Shown: piece after piece, positions 5,839-13,794 of the stretch
How positions within the stretch are numbered: position 1 is the first letter of the stretch
Layout: the number at the start of each line of letters is the position of its first letter
DNA from: Piscirickettsiaceae bacterium
GTDB taxonomy: Bacteria > Pseudomonadota > Gammaproteobacteria > Thiomicrospirales > Thiomicrospiraceae
DNA: 21,812 nucleotides
Reading direction: 5' to 3'
Assembly: GCA_027019045.1 (NCBI GenBank)
Contig: JALUXI010000036.1
Span: 1-21,812, forward strand
Made by a program: the position numbers and the translations under genes
The notes under the pieces: generated by a model
What the model was told of the DNA's origin: nothing
The model's database searches: none
Seen by the model: the letters and a program-made list of their open reading frames with translations, nothing else

Positions 5839-7299
5839 ATGCGAATTTTACAAGAAGCCTTAACCTTTGATGATGTCTTATTGGTGCCAGCTCACTCAAC
5901 GGTGTTGCCAAATGAAGTGAGTTTAAAAACCAAGATTACCCGTGAAATTGAACTCAACATTCCATTTGTTTCAGCTGCAATGGATACGGTGACCGAAGCA
6001 CGGTTGGCGATTTCAATGGCGCAAGAAGGCGGGATTGGAATTATTCATAAGAATATGACCATTGACGAGCAGGCTCATGTGGTCACGAAAGTGAAAAAAT
6101 ATGAGCATGGTGTGATCAATGAGCCGGTTACCGTTCAGGTGACTGACTCAGTAAAAGATGTGATGGAAACCACCAAAAGCAACCGTGTTTCCAGTGCACC
6201 CGTGATGGATGGTGATGATTTGGTTGGGATTGTGACTTCTCGTGATTTGCGTTTTGTGGAAGATTTGACCAAGCCGGTTTCTAAGGTGATGACCCCCAAA
6301 GAGAAGTTGGTGACTGTGAAAGAGAAGGCTTCTCGTGAAGAGGTGATGCAAAAGTTGCATGATTACCGTATTGAGCGTTTATTGGTAGTGGATGATGACT
6401 TTAACCTGAAAGGGATGATTACGGTTAAGGATATGATGAAGTCCTCTGAACACCCCAATGCGTGTAAAGATGCCAATGGACGGTTGCGTGTTGGCGCAGC
6501 TGTGGGTACAGGTGCGGATACTGAAGCGCGCGTGGCAGCATTGGTGGAAGCGGGTGTTGATTTAATTATTGTGGATACAGCGCATGGTCATTCGCAGGGT
6601 GTATTAGACCGTGTGGCTTGGGTGAAGCAGACTTACCCTGAAGTCCAAGTGGTCGGTGGGAATATTGCAACGGCTGAAGCGGCATTGGATTTGGTTAAAG
6701 CGGGTGCAGATGGTGTCAAAGTGGGGATTGGTCCAGGTTCTATTTGTACCACTCGCATTGTGGCAGGCGTGGGGGTGCCACAAATTACAGCGATTTCAAA
6801 TGTGGCTACAGCACTAAAAGACTTGGGTGTACCCATTATCGCTGATGGCGGGATGCGCTTTTCAGGGGATGTGGCTAAAGCATTGGTAGCAGGTGCATCT
6901 TGTGCCATGATGGGTAGTATGTTTGCAGGGACTGAAGAGGCGCCGGGTGAGGTGATCTACTATCAAGGACGGGCTTACAAGTCTTACCGTGGTATGGGCT
7001 CTTTGGGCGCGATGAGTCAGAAGCAGGGGTCGAGCGATCGTTATTTCCAGTCTTCTAATGCGGCAGATAAATTGGTGCCAGAAGGGATTGAAGGTCGCGT
7101 GGCTTATAAAGGGCCTTTGGCGCCGATTATTCACCAGTTGGTCGGTGGGTTGCGTTCAAGTATGGGGTATACCGGTTGTAAAGATATTCCTGAGTTCAAT
7201 ACCAAGCCAAATTTCGTTCGCGTCACCAGTGCAGGGATGGCAGAAAGCCATGTTCACGATGTGACAATTACGAAAGAAGCCCCTAACTACCGAGTCTAA
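5839..7299 (+). CDS. guaB: Inosine-5'-monophosphate dehydrogenase
   Basis: GuaB oxidises IMP to XMP with NAD+, the committed step to GMP. The start at 5839 (MRILQEALTFDDVLL) has AAGGA 7 bases upstream and gives 486 residues, the usual length; an in-frame GTG at 5812 would add nine unconserved residues. The catalytic TIM barrel is split by two CBS domains (about 90-205, with the SRDLRF and VKDMM ends). The active-site loop GIGPGSICTTRI places the catalytic Cys at residue 303; GGIGIIHKNM, VDTAHGHS and the flap segment YRGMGSLGAM are all present. It is the first gene of a three-gene unit; the next ATG is 7 bases past the stop. Confidence 0.97.
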   Translation: MRILQEALTFDDVLLVPAHSTVLPNEVSLKTKITREIELNIPFVSAAMDTVTEARLAISMAQEGGIGIIHKNMTIDEQAHVVTKVKKYEHGVINEPVTVQVTDSVKDVMETTKSNRVSSAPVMDGDDLVGIVTSRDLRFVEDLTKPVSKVMTPKEKLVTVKEKASREEVMQKLHDYRIERLLVVDDDFNLKGMITVKDMMKSSEHPNACKDANGRLRVGAAVGTGADTEARVAALVEAGVDLIIVDTAHGHSQGVLDRVAWVKQTYPEVQVVGGNIATAEAALDLVKAGADGVKVGIGPGSICTTRIVAGVGVPQITAISNVATALKDLGVPIIADGGMRFSGDVAKALVAGASCAMMGSMFAGTEEAPGEVIYYQGRAYKSYRGMGSLGAMSQKQGSSDRYFQSSNAADKLVPEGIEGRVAYKGPLAPIIHQLVGGLRSSMGYTGCKDIPEFNTKPNFVRVTSAGMAESHVHDVTITKEAPNYRV

Positions 7300-7306
7300 G
7301 CCGTTA

Positions 7307-7774
7307 ATGGAGCCATTACCGCCTTTTACACCTGAAGTGATAGAGCGATTGATCGTTCAAGTCCCACTTCTAAAGCACCTTACTCCGAATGAACGCCAAC
7401 AAGTTTTGGGGTTTATGGAGGCTTTTTTACGCTTTCAGCCTGGAGAAGTTATTGTGAAAGAGGGGGAGCAGGATGATGCGGCAATGTATATTCTCATTTC
7501 GGGTCGTGCGGCAGTGACGACCGGTGAGCAGGGAGAGGTTATTTTAGATGAGGTACAAGTGGGAGAGTTTTTTGGAGAACTCTCCTTTCTGACGGAATCT
7601 CCTCGTACGGCGACGGTTCAAGCATTGGAGCCTTGTATTGTTTGGCGATTGGATCATGCAGCTTTGGGGGCGATGCCTTGTTCTTTGCGTGAAAAAATTA
7701 AAGATGACATTATTCAAAAATTGATGAGAGTGGTTTCTCACAGTAATCAACAGATTAAGTCGGTCATGATTTAG
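7307..7774 (+). CDS. Stand-alone cyclic-nucleotide-binding domain protein within the gua operon
   Basis: The 155-residue protein is a single CRP-type cyclic-nucleotide-binding beta barrel with helices at both ends and no helix-turn-helix, so it is unlikely to bind DNA itself. The barrel shows FQPGEVIVKEGEQDD and MYILISGRAAV, then the phosphate-binding cassette FFGELSFLTESPRTATV at about 88-104. The Glu (E91) and Arg (R100) that normally hold the ribose and cyclic phosphate are both kept, so ligand binding is plausible. It begins 7 bases after guaB with no clear ribosome binding site, implying coupling, and ends 17 bases before guaA. A regulatory role toward GMP synthesis or a partner protein is inference from position only. 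Confidence 0.85.
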   Translation: MEPLPPFTPEVIERLIVQVPLLKHLTPNERQQVLGFMEAFLRFQPGEVIVKEGEQDDAAMYILISGRAAVTTGEQGEVILDEVQVGEFFGELSFLTESPRTATVQALEPCIVWRLDHAALGAMPCSLREKIKDDIIQKLMRVVSHSNQQIKSVMI

Positions 7775-7791
7775 TGACCTATGGAAGGATT

Positions 7792-9375
7792 ATGACAGCA
7801 CATAAAGATTTACATCAAGATCGTATTTTAATTTTAGATTTTGGTTCGCAATATACGCAGCTCATTGCTCGGCGCATTCGAGAGATTGGTGTTTACTGTG
7901 AGGTAATGCCTTGGGATATCGGTGGAGAGGCAGTTGAACAGTTTCAGCCGAAAGGGATTATTCTGTCAGGTGGGCCTGAGACGGCAATTGGAGAGGATGC
8001 ACCGAGAGCACCTGAGGTGGTGTTTGAAATGGGGGTGCCAGTTTTAGGTATTTGCTACGGTATGCAGACCATGGCAGAGCAGTTGGGTGGGATGGTGATT
8101 CATGCAGATGAGCATGAGTATGGTTATGCCCAAGTGCGTGCGCATGGTCATACCAAACTGCTAAAAGACATTGAAGACCATGTCACGCCTGAAGGTTATG
8201 GTTTGTTGGATGTTTGGATGTCTCATGGGGATCGTGTGGAGATTATGCCTGAAGGCTTTAAACTGATGGCAAGCACTGAAAATTGCCCGATTGCGGGGAT
8301 GGCGAATGAAGAGAAAGATTTTTATGGTATTCAGTTCCACCCTGAAGTGACGCATACCAAGCAGGGTAAACGCATTCTTGAACGCTTTGTGAAAACCATT
8401 TGTGGTTGTGAAGCTTTATGGACAACCGAAAATATCATTGAAGACAGTATTGCTCGTATTCGGGAGCAGGTTGGGGATGATGAAGTGCTATTGGGGCTTT
8501 CTGGTGGAGTGGATTCTTCCGTGGTTGCGGCTTTATTACATAAAGCAATTGGTGATCAGTTGACTTGCGTATTTGTCGATCATGGCCTGTTACGCTACCA
8601 AGAAGGTGACCAAGTTATGGCTATGTTTGCCGAAAATATGGGTGTGAAGGTAATTCGTGTCGATGCAGAAAAGCGTTTTATGGATGCATTGGCAGGGGAG
8701 ACTGATCCAGAGAAGAAACGGAAAATTATCGGACATGAATTCATTAAGGTATTTGATGAAGAGTCGGCGAAGTTGACCAATGTTAAGTGGTTGGCACAAG
8801 GGACGATTTACCCTGATGTGATTGAGTCAGCGGGTTCTAAGACAGGGAAGGCGAAGGTCATCAAATCTCACCATAATGTGGGTGGCTTGCCCGAAGATAT
8901 GGAGCTGAAACTATTAGAACCTTTACGCGAGCTGTTTAAAGATGAGGTGCGCAAGCTTGGGGTGAGTTTGGGGTTGCCTTACGATATGGTCTATCGCCAT
9001 CCTTTCCCAGGACCTGGTTTAGGTGTACGAATCTTGGGTGAAGTGAAAAAAGAGTATGCCGATATTTTGCGTTTGGCGGATCACATCTTTATTGAAGAGC
9101 TTCGGAAGTGGGATCTCTATGAAAAAACTTCACAAGCGTTTGCCGTCTTCTTGCCGGTCAAATCGGTGGGTGTCGTAGGGGATGCGCGTCGTTATGATTT
9201 TGTTGTGGCGTTGCGTGCGGTAGAGACGATTGATTTTATGACGGCTCGTTGGGCGCATTTGCCTTATGAGTTTTTAGAAACTGTTTCCAGTCGAATTATC
9301 AATGAAGTGCCTAGAATTTCTCGGGTGACTTATGATATTTCGAGTAAGCCGCCTGCAACCATTGAGTGGGAATAA
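7792..9375 (+). CDS. guaA: GMP synthase (glutamine-hydrolysing)
   Basis: GuaA converts XMP to GMP using glutamine and ATP. The start at 7792 (MTAHKDLHQDRILILDFGSQYTQ) follows GGAAGG and yields 527 residues, close to E. coli's 525; an in-frame GTG at 7774 would overlap the previous stop. The N-terminal class I glutamine amidotransferase domain has the nucleophile Cys88 in GICYGMQ and the His/Glu pair in FHPEVTHT. The ATP-pyrophosphatase domain has the P-loop LSGGVDSS (236-243). The C-terminal dimerisation domain has HPFPGPGLGVRILG and ends in IEWE. It is the last gene of the guaB operon and is followed by a strong terminator. Confidence 0.97.
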   Translation: MTAHKDLHQDRILILDFGSQYTQLIARRIREIGVYCEVMPWDIGGEAVEQFQPKGIILSGGPETAIGEDAPRAPEVVFEMGVPVLGICYGMQTMAEQLGGMVIHADEHEYGYAQVRAHGHTKLLKDIEDHVTPEGYGLLDVWMSHGDRVEIMPEGFKLMASTENCPIAGMANEEKDFYGIQFHPEVTHTKQGKRILERFVKTICGCEALWTTENIIEDSIARIREQVGDDEVLLGLSGGVDSSVVAALLHKAIGDQLTCVFVDHGLLRYQEGDQVMAMFAENMGVKVIRVDAEKRFMDALAGETDPEKKRKIIGHEFIKVFDEESAKLTNVKWLAQGTIYPDVIESAGSKTGKAKVIKSHHNVGGLPEDMELKLLEPLRELFKDEVRKLGVSLGLPYDMVYRHPFPGPGLGVRILGEVKKEYADILRLADHIFIEELRKWDLYEKTSQAFAVFLPVKSVGVVGDARRYDFVVALRAVETIDFMTARWAHLPYEFLETVSSRIINEVPRISRVTYDISSKPPATIEWE

Positions 9376-9399
9376 AACGACTCCGTTTTTTGAGTCATC

Positions 9400-9425
9400 A
9401 GGCCTTCACTTTGAAGGCCTTTTTT
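9400..9425 (+). terminator. Rho-independent terminator of the gua operon
   Basis: AGGCCTTCA (9400-9408) pairs with TGAAGGCCT (9412-9420) over 9 bp with a 3-base loop and is followed by TTTTT (9421-9425). It lies 25 bases after the guaA stop. Confidence 0.9.
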
Positions 9426-9440
9426 ATTGATATTGTCACT

Positions 9441-10181
9441 ATGCAAGAGATTGAAATTTTTGGTCATAAGGTTTTATGGCAGCGAACTCGTCGTAAGCAA
9501 TCTGTGGGGATGAAAGCATCTCTCAACGGAGTGAAGTTGTTGACGCCTATGGCGTGGTCTGAAACGAAAGTGAGGCGATTTTTGAAAGAAAATAAGGCGT
9601 GGTTTGTCGAAGCCGTCTCTCATTGTCACTTGCCCGAACCAAGCCAGCTTTTGCAGGTGGGGCAGCCGTTTGAATTTTTAGGTCAGGCCGTTCAATTACA
9701 GGTTATTTTTGGTACGGCATTTGATTATGAATGGATAAGGACGAATCCAGTATCAGGACTGGGCATTCTGAAGATTTTTTTGCCGCAAGCGGAGTTTTCT
9801 TCTGTTTTGGAAACAGCGTCTTTTGACCTGTTGTTTCGAGCTTATTTGGAGCGGGTTTTCAAAATACTGTTTTCAGAGTGGGTGATACCTAAAGTTGTTG
9901 ATTGGTCTGGCAGGATGGACCTGTTTCCTGCGGATATTCAAGTGAAGCATTATAAGGCGCGTTGGGGAAGCTGTGATGCGAAGAGGCGGGTTCAATTCAA
10001 CTGGCGGCTATTGTTTGCGCCTGAGTGGGTGGCTGAGTATGTGGTGGTGCATGAGTTGGCGCACTTGAAGCATCGCAATCATAGCACTTCTTTTTGGCAG
10101 TTGGTTGAGATGCATTTTCCTGAGTATCAGGCGGCAAGAGAATATCTTAAACGAGAAGGGCATCGGTTGATGTGTTTGTAA
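9441..10181 (+). CDS. YgjP-type (DUF45, M48-like) zinc metallopeptidase
   Basis: The frame is open from 9366, but that would put the gua terminator inside the gene; the ATG at 9441 (MQEIEIFGHKVLWQRTRRKQS) fits the family N terminus and gives 246 residues. No clear ribosome binding site precedes it. The C-terminal half has the family hallmarks: HYKARWGSCDAKRRVQFNW, then VVHELAHLKHRNHSTSFW, where HELAH (His204, Glu205, His208) and His214 of NHS form the zinc site. Members are annotated as metal-dependent hydrolases (E. coli YgjP); the natural substrate is uncertain. A terminator at 10192-10224 closes the gene. Within the coding region at 9754-9769 is a 15-of-16 match to the 18-mer found at 2711 and 20075. 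Confidence 0.85.
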   Translation: MQEIEIFGHKVLWQRTRRKQSVGMKASLNGVKLLTPMAWSETKVRRFLKENKAWFVEAVSHCHLPEPSQLLQVGQPFEFLGQAVQLQVIFGTAFDYEWIRTNPVSGLGILKIFLPQAEFSSVLETASFDLLFRAYLERVFKILFSEWVIPKVVDWSGRMDLFPADIQVKHYKARWGSCDAKRRVQFNWRLLFAPEWVAEYVVVHELAHLKHRNHSTSFWQLVEMHFPEYQAAREYLKREGHRLMCL

Positions 10182-10191
10182 TAGTCATAAA

Positions 10192-10224
10192 AAAGCCTCG
10201 ATAACTTAATGTTGTCGAGGCTTT
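10192..10224. terminator. Bidirectional terminator between the metallopeptidase and cold-shock genes
   Basis: The arms 10192-10205 and 10211-10224 (AAAGCCTCGATAAC / GTTGTCGAGGCTTT) pair with a single mismatch around a 5-base loop. An A-run on the left and T-run on the right allow it to stop both converging genes, although it is 70 bases past the cold-shock stop. Confidence 0.8.
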
Positions 10225-10293
10225 CATTGGCCAATAAGTTTTCAAACTATTTCATCTCAAATCAATAGGTGTAGAAAACTTTGTTAGCTTTTC

Positions 10294-10503
10294 TTACATA
10301 GGGTGAACATTTTCCGCTTGTGGTCCTTTTTGACCTTGGGTAACATCCATTGAGACCTGCTGGCCTTCATGAAGGGTTTTACGCCCTTCGCCTACGATAG
10401 CACTAAAGTGGACAAAAACATCTTTGCCACCTTCTTGTTCGATGAATCCGAAACCTTTTTCATCGTTGAACCATTTGACTGTGCCTGTAACTTGATTTGA
10501 CAT
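10294..10503 (-). CDS. CspA-family cold-shock protein
   Basis: The 69-residue single-domain protein is a small OB-fold that binds single-stranded RNA or DNA and melts mRNA structure. Both RNA-binding motifs are present: RNP1 KGFGFI at 16-21 and RNP2 DVFVHF at 28-33, after the usual NQVTGTVKWFNDE start. Length matches CspA/CspC/CspE-type proteins. The start ATG at 10503 has AAGAG upstream. The ~100-base leader contains two stem-loops, and a predicted promoter lies at 10614-10640, an arrangement like that of cold-inducible csp genes. Whether it is cold-induced or constitutive cannot be told from the sequence. Confidence 0.95.
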   Translation of the reverse strand: MSNQVTGTVKWFNDEKGFGFIEQEGGKDVFVHFSAIVGEGRKTLHEGQQVSMDVTQGQKGPQAENVHPM

Positions 10504-10524
10504 GTGTAACTCTTTCTCTTACTG

Positions 10525-10572
10525 AACCTGCGAACAGGTTTTTAAAAACTGATTGGCCGAAAAATTCGGTCA
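10525..10572 (-). promoter_or_regulatory. Structured 5' leader of the cold-shock gene
   Basis: Read on the minus strand there are two hairpins ahead of the start. AACCTG-TTCG-CAGGTT (10525-10540) is a 6-bp stem capped by the very stable UUCG tetraloop and ends about 10 bases before the ribosome binding site. CCGAA-TTT-TTCGG (10557-10569) is a 5-bp stem extendable across one mismatch. Leader structure of this kind commonly controls csp translation with temperature; that role here is inferred. Confidence 0.5.
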
Positions 10573-10613
10573 ACATTAAAACCGTTTAGCCACTTGACTA
10601 AACTTGTGACCAG

Positions 10614-10640
10614 TCTATAGACTCGGTTGGGTAAAGTCAA
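10614..10640 (-). promoter_or_regulatory. Possible sigma-70 promoter of the cold-shock gene
   Basis: On the minus strand TTGACT (10640-10635) is a 5-of-6 -35 box, followed after 15 bases by TATAGA (10619-10614). The spacer is shorter than the ideal 17, so the -10 assignment is uncertain. The -10 box sits in the palindrome GTCTATAGAC (10613-10622). Confidence 0.4.
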
Positions 10641-10687
10641 ACTTTATTTGACCTCAAACTGAGTTGTGGTATTTAATGAGATTATGA

Positions 10688-12154
10688 TTACATCTCATCT
10701 TTGGGTGCACGGTAGTAATAAGGGCGATGGATGGAGAGCTTTTGTGTTTCTTCTTTTAACGATTGTACTTCTGATTTTAGTTCATTTTGTTGGTTTTGTA
10801 GGTTTTGAACTTGTTGTTGAATGGCTTTGAGAGTAGTTTGCAACTGCATATATTCACTCCTTTTTTCTTGTTTTGTTCCTTTTTTGAGTGCGTGCTGAAT
10901 GGCTTTTATTTTTTTATTTTGAACTTTAATTAACCAACGAATAGCCGCTAATTTTTTTTCATCCTCAGGTGAGAGTTTTGCCATAACTGTTTGAGTGTGA
11001 TCTGGGATGATTGTAGGGCGATGTGCGTTTTGTTGAGTTGCATGTAGGGTCTGTTGGATAAGTGATTCTAGTGCTTGCTGTTTGTGAAGAATTTTTTGCA
11101 CAATTTGATTGAGTTCTTCAAGTGCTTTAGGGTTAATATGAGTGCTATATGACTCGGTGGCATGTTGGTTTGGTTGGTTTTGAACGGAGACTTTCTCTGT
11201 AATGGTATGTTTATGTGCAGTTTGTGTATGATACTGAACAGTCATCTGCTTAGATGAGGGTGGAGTTTCTTCAGCCTGCTCACTTGAATGGATCGTAACA
11301 GGGGTGATATGTGTAGTTTGGGGGCTATTTTTAGAAAGTTTGTCTACTTTGCTGTTTAGAAATTCGATCAAAGAGGAGAGTTCATCGACTTTCGTATTGA
11401 ATTTCTTTTGGAATAGGGTGCTTTCGGTTTGAATAATATCAAGCACTTCACCTTTAAGTTGTTCATATTTTTTATTGAGTGAGTAGAGGTAATATCCCAT
11501 AATCCCCGCTGCGGCAAAAGAAAAGATGATGCTAATGGTTGCTAGAATGGAAACCATATTTTTAGCAGATTTAATCTCTTTATTGGCATTTTTAACCGCT
11601 TGACGCCACGCATAGTTGGAATCACTGAGTTCAACGACTTCGGCTTTCAGTTCATGGGCATTTTTAATGGCCATTTCTGTGGCTTTTTGACTGTTTTCAG
11701 CCGCTTCTTGAGCCGCTTTAGCCGCTTCTAAAGCCAGGGCAGCAGACTCCACACTCGACACTTCAGTTTGACTAGAAGAATGAGTAGCTATTTTCTGTTG
11801 TGAGTGTGTGGTAGCGTCCAGTGGGGGTGTTTGGCTTGAGCTCTCTGTGGTTTCAGGTTGTGAGATAGGCTCTGGCGTATATTCTGATGAGTCATCAGGA
11901 GTTTGAATCTCTTGCTCCGAACCCTCTTCAAAATCGTCATTCATGAATTCAAGCAGATCGTCCATTTCATCTAAGTCGTGATCAGACGACGAAGCATGAT
12001 CAGATGCGTCAGGTGCAGAGGGGGCTTCTTCTGAAAGACCATTTGCACTTTTTAATGCATTCAGTAGATGATCGGCTTGAGAGGAAGGGGGTGTCTCCTC
12101 TCCTCTGCGAAGATTATCTAGTTCACTTAATAGATCGTCTGTATGATTGTTCAT
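10688..12154 (-). CDS. Acidic, single-membrane-span coiled-coil protein of unknown function
   Basis: I do not recognise a named family. The 488-residue protein has an acidic Ser/Asp/Glu-rich N-terminal region (1-120) with short leucine motifs (DDLLSELDNL at 6-15 and MDDLLEFMNDDF at 64-75), an Ala-rich helix (139-172) containing ALALEAAKAAQE, one membrane helix (about 200-226, VSILATISIIFSFAAAGIM), then a long, mostly coiled-coil part with Lys/Gln/Glu-rich helices (230-280, 335-375, 395-475) separated by Thr/His/Ser-rich linkers. With no signal peptide ahead, the acidic part is probably cytoplasmic and the coiled coils periplasmic. It follows another acidic coiled-coil gene by 21 bases and shares the Ala-rich motif with it. 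The ribosome binding site is weak. Confidence 0.7.
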   Translation of the reverse strand: MNNHTDDLLSELDNLRRGEETPPSSQADHLLNALKSANGLSEEAPSAPDASDHASSSDHDLDEMDDLLEFMNDDFEEGSEQEIQTPDDSSEYTPEPISQPETTESSSQTPPLDATTHSQQKIATHSSSQTEVSSVESAALALEAAKAAQEAAENSQKATEMAIKNAHELKAEVVELSDSNYAWRQAVKNANKEIKSAKNMVSILATISIIFSFAAAGIMGYYLYSLNKKYEQLKGEVLDIIQTESTLFQKKFNTKVDELSSLIEFLNSKVDKLSKNSPQTTHITPVTIHSSEQAEETPPSSKQMTVQYHTQTAHKHTITEKVSVQNQPNQHATESYSTHINPKALEELNQIVQKILHKQQALESLIQQTLHATQQNAHRPTIIPDHTQTVMAKLSPEDEKKLAAIRWLIKVQNKKIKAIQHALKKGTKQEKRSEYMQLQTTLKAIQQQVQNLQNQQNELKSEVQSLKEETQKLSIHRPYYYRAPKDEM

Positions 12155-12175
12155 GCTTCGTCCATCTTGATTTGA

Positions 12176-13033
12176 TTATTTCAAAAGCGTTTTTAAAGCT
12201 TCATTCTGTTTTTTGAGTGCCTCATTCTTTTCGTGAATGGTTTTCAGCAGTTCAGGAAGTTCTGATTCGCTATATTGAGGGATTTCGGCAATTTCGATAT
12301 CACTCTCTTCAAGCAGCTTGCGAGCTCTTTCTGCAGCTTGATAGGTGGCTGAAATTTCATCTTGTAGTGAGGTTGTTTTTTCTTGAGCAATACGAGCTGC
12401 TTCTATGGCTAATGCCGTGGCTTCTTGTGTTGAGTTTTTGACCTCATCAGCCAAAGCTTTGGTCTCTCTGTGTAGGCTTAGAGCGGCTTCAAGTTCATCT
12501 AGTGCCGTCATAATGTCCGTGGCGGAGAGGGTGCTTGATTGAGTGGTAGTTGCATTTGTCTCTTCAGTCACTTCAGGATCCGCTTCGGTTTCTTCAAGAG
12601 CACTCTCTTCAATTTCAGGCAAACCTTCTTCAGACATGCTGGTCTGCTCTTGTGCCTCTTCAACTTCGTTTGTCTCTTCGAGTTCAGGAAGGGGTTCGTC
12701 AATAGAGGAGAGTTCAGTGGTGACTTCAGTCTCTTTGGGTTCTTCTGGTTCAGATTCTTGAGGGGGTTCGTTGCTGTTTTCTAATGTGACTTCTAATTCA
12801 GGCAGTTCAGCCTCGGGCATCACATTTGAAGTGGGTTCTGCTGATGTGGCTGCTTCAGTGTCCTCATCATCTTCGCTCCCATTTTCTAAGGTGTCTAGAA
12901 GTGAATTAAGCTCTTCGGTATTGTCCGCAGAAGGCCGTTCTGTTGAGACTTTAGGTTCTGGATCCGTTTGTGTATCCATCATGGCAATCATTTCTTGGGT
13001 TGCTAGGTCATCTTTTGTGAGATTTTCAGACAT
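12176..13033 (-). CDS. Highly acidic soluble coiled-coil protein of unknown function
   Basis: The 285 residues divide into a very Glu-rich, probably disordered region (about 22-165, with repeated LPELEE / LPEIEE-type pieces) and a helical C-terminal part (about 170-285) predicted as coiled coil, ending in the heptad-like EKNEALKKQNEALKTLLK. No membrane span or signal peptide is visible, so it should be cytoplasmic. The segment ALAIEAARIAQE (207-218) matches ALALEAAKAAQE (139-150) of the next gene, and NTEELNSLLDTLENG near residue 38 resembles that protein's N terminus, suggesting related or partner proteins. GAGGAAA before the ATG is a good ribosome binding site. No function can be assigned from sequence. 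Confidence 0.72.
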   Translation of the reverse strand: MSENLTKDDLATQEMIAMMDTQTDPEPKVSTERPSADNTEELNSLLDTLENGSEDDEDTEAATSAEPTSNVMPEAELPELEVTLENSNEPPQESEPEEPKETEVTTELSSIDEPLPELEETNEVEEAQEQTSMSEEGLPEIEESALEETEADPEVTEETNATTTQSSTLSATDIMTALDELEAALSLHRETKALADEVKNSTQEATALAIEAARIAQEKTTSLQDEISATYQAAERARKLLEESDIEIAEIPQYSESELPELLKTIHEKNEALKKQNEALKTLLK

Positions 13034-13095
13034 GGTGAGTTTCCTCTGTTGTGCTTAAAAAATGTTTAAAATTGTGAAAGCATAGAGTGTGCCAA

Positions 13096-13779
13096 TTATG
13101 ATTTATAATCTAAGTTGTGAAAGGCGAATGGGGTGTGTATTTGCATTTCTGAATGGGTGATAGGATGAGTGAAGTGGAGTGCTGATGCGTGGAGAAGCAG
13201 GCGTGAGCTGCGGGTTTGACTACTGGGGTCGGCATAAAGATTGTCTCCCAAAATAGGATGACCTAGCATTTGCATATGCACTCTGAGCTGGTGGGAACGC
13301 CCTGTATGGGGAATCAGGTCAACTAAGAAGGTGTCAGAAAATTGTTGCACTTTATGCCATTCTGTGTGGGTGTGTTTGCCATGGAGACAGTCAACAATTT
13401 GACGAGGTCGGTTCTCCCAGTCACAACGCATGGGGAGATGTATGTGTCCGGTGTTCTTTTCTAGAATACCTGCACAGATGGCTTGGTAGCACTTATAGGT
13501 TTGGCGGTTTTGGAACTGTTGGTTGAGGTGTCGCAATGCCTCTTTATGCTTGGCAACCACCATAATACCAGAAGTGTCCATGTCCAACCTGTGGACAACA
13601 TGGAGTGGATGGCTGCAGTAAGACTCAAGGCGACTGATTAAGCAGATTTTATTTTCAGGGGTGCGCCCTGGGACTGAGAGGAGTCCGGAGGGTTTATTGG
13701 CAACAATAAGGTGCGCATCTTCGTAGAGTAGCCAGTCAGTTGAAAAAGGAAATCGATCAGGTTGATAGGGTGGCATCAT
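13096..13779 (-). CDS. rluA: RluA-type pseudouridine synthase
   Basis: RluA-family enzymes isomerise uridine to pseudouridine in RNA; E. coli RluA acts on 23S rRNA U746 and tRNA U32. The 227-residue protein lacks an S4 domain and has the short RluA architecture: NKPSGLLSVPGR, the catalytic motif HRLDMDTSGIMVVAK with Asp66, the RluA-typical CDWENRPRQIVD segment, and HTGRSHQLRVHMQMLGHPILGDNLYA near the end. It starts 15 bases after the kinase-Rieske gene. Two adjacent ATGs (13779 and 13776) are possible; the nearest AAGGA lies 12 bases before the first, and a four-codon frame starting at 13790 runs into it. Confidence 0.88.
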   Translation of the reverse strand: MMPPYQPDRFPFSTDWLLYEDAHLIVANKPSGLLSVPGRTPENKICLISRLESYCSHPLHVVHRLDMDTSGIMVVAKHKEALRHLNQQFQNRQTYKCYQAICAGILEKNTGHIHLPMRCDWENRPRQIVDCLHGKHTHTEWHKVQQFSDTFLVDLIPHTGRSHQLRVHMQMLGHPILGDNLYADPSSQTRSSRLLLHASALHFTHPITHSEMQIHTPFAFHNLDYKS

Positions 13780-13794
13780 GATGAAAGCATTTCC

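Noticed and set aside
9366..9440. Upstream extension of the YgjP-type gene to 9366
   Set aside because: It would include the gua terminator hairpin as coding sequence and overlap guaA; the family N terminus begins at 9441.
12539..13058. Ser- and Phe-rich open frames opposite the acidic protein gene
   Set aside because: They are the reverse-strand image of GAA/GAG-rich and TCA-rich codons of the real gene.
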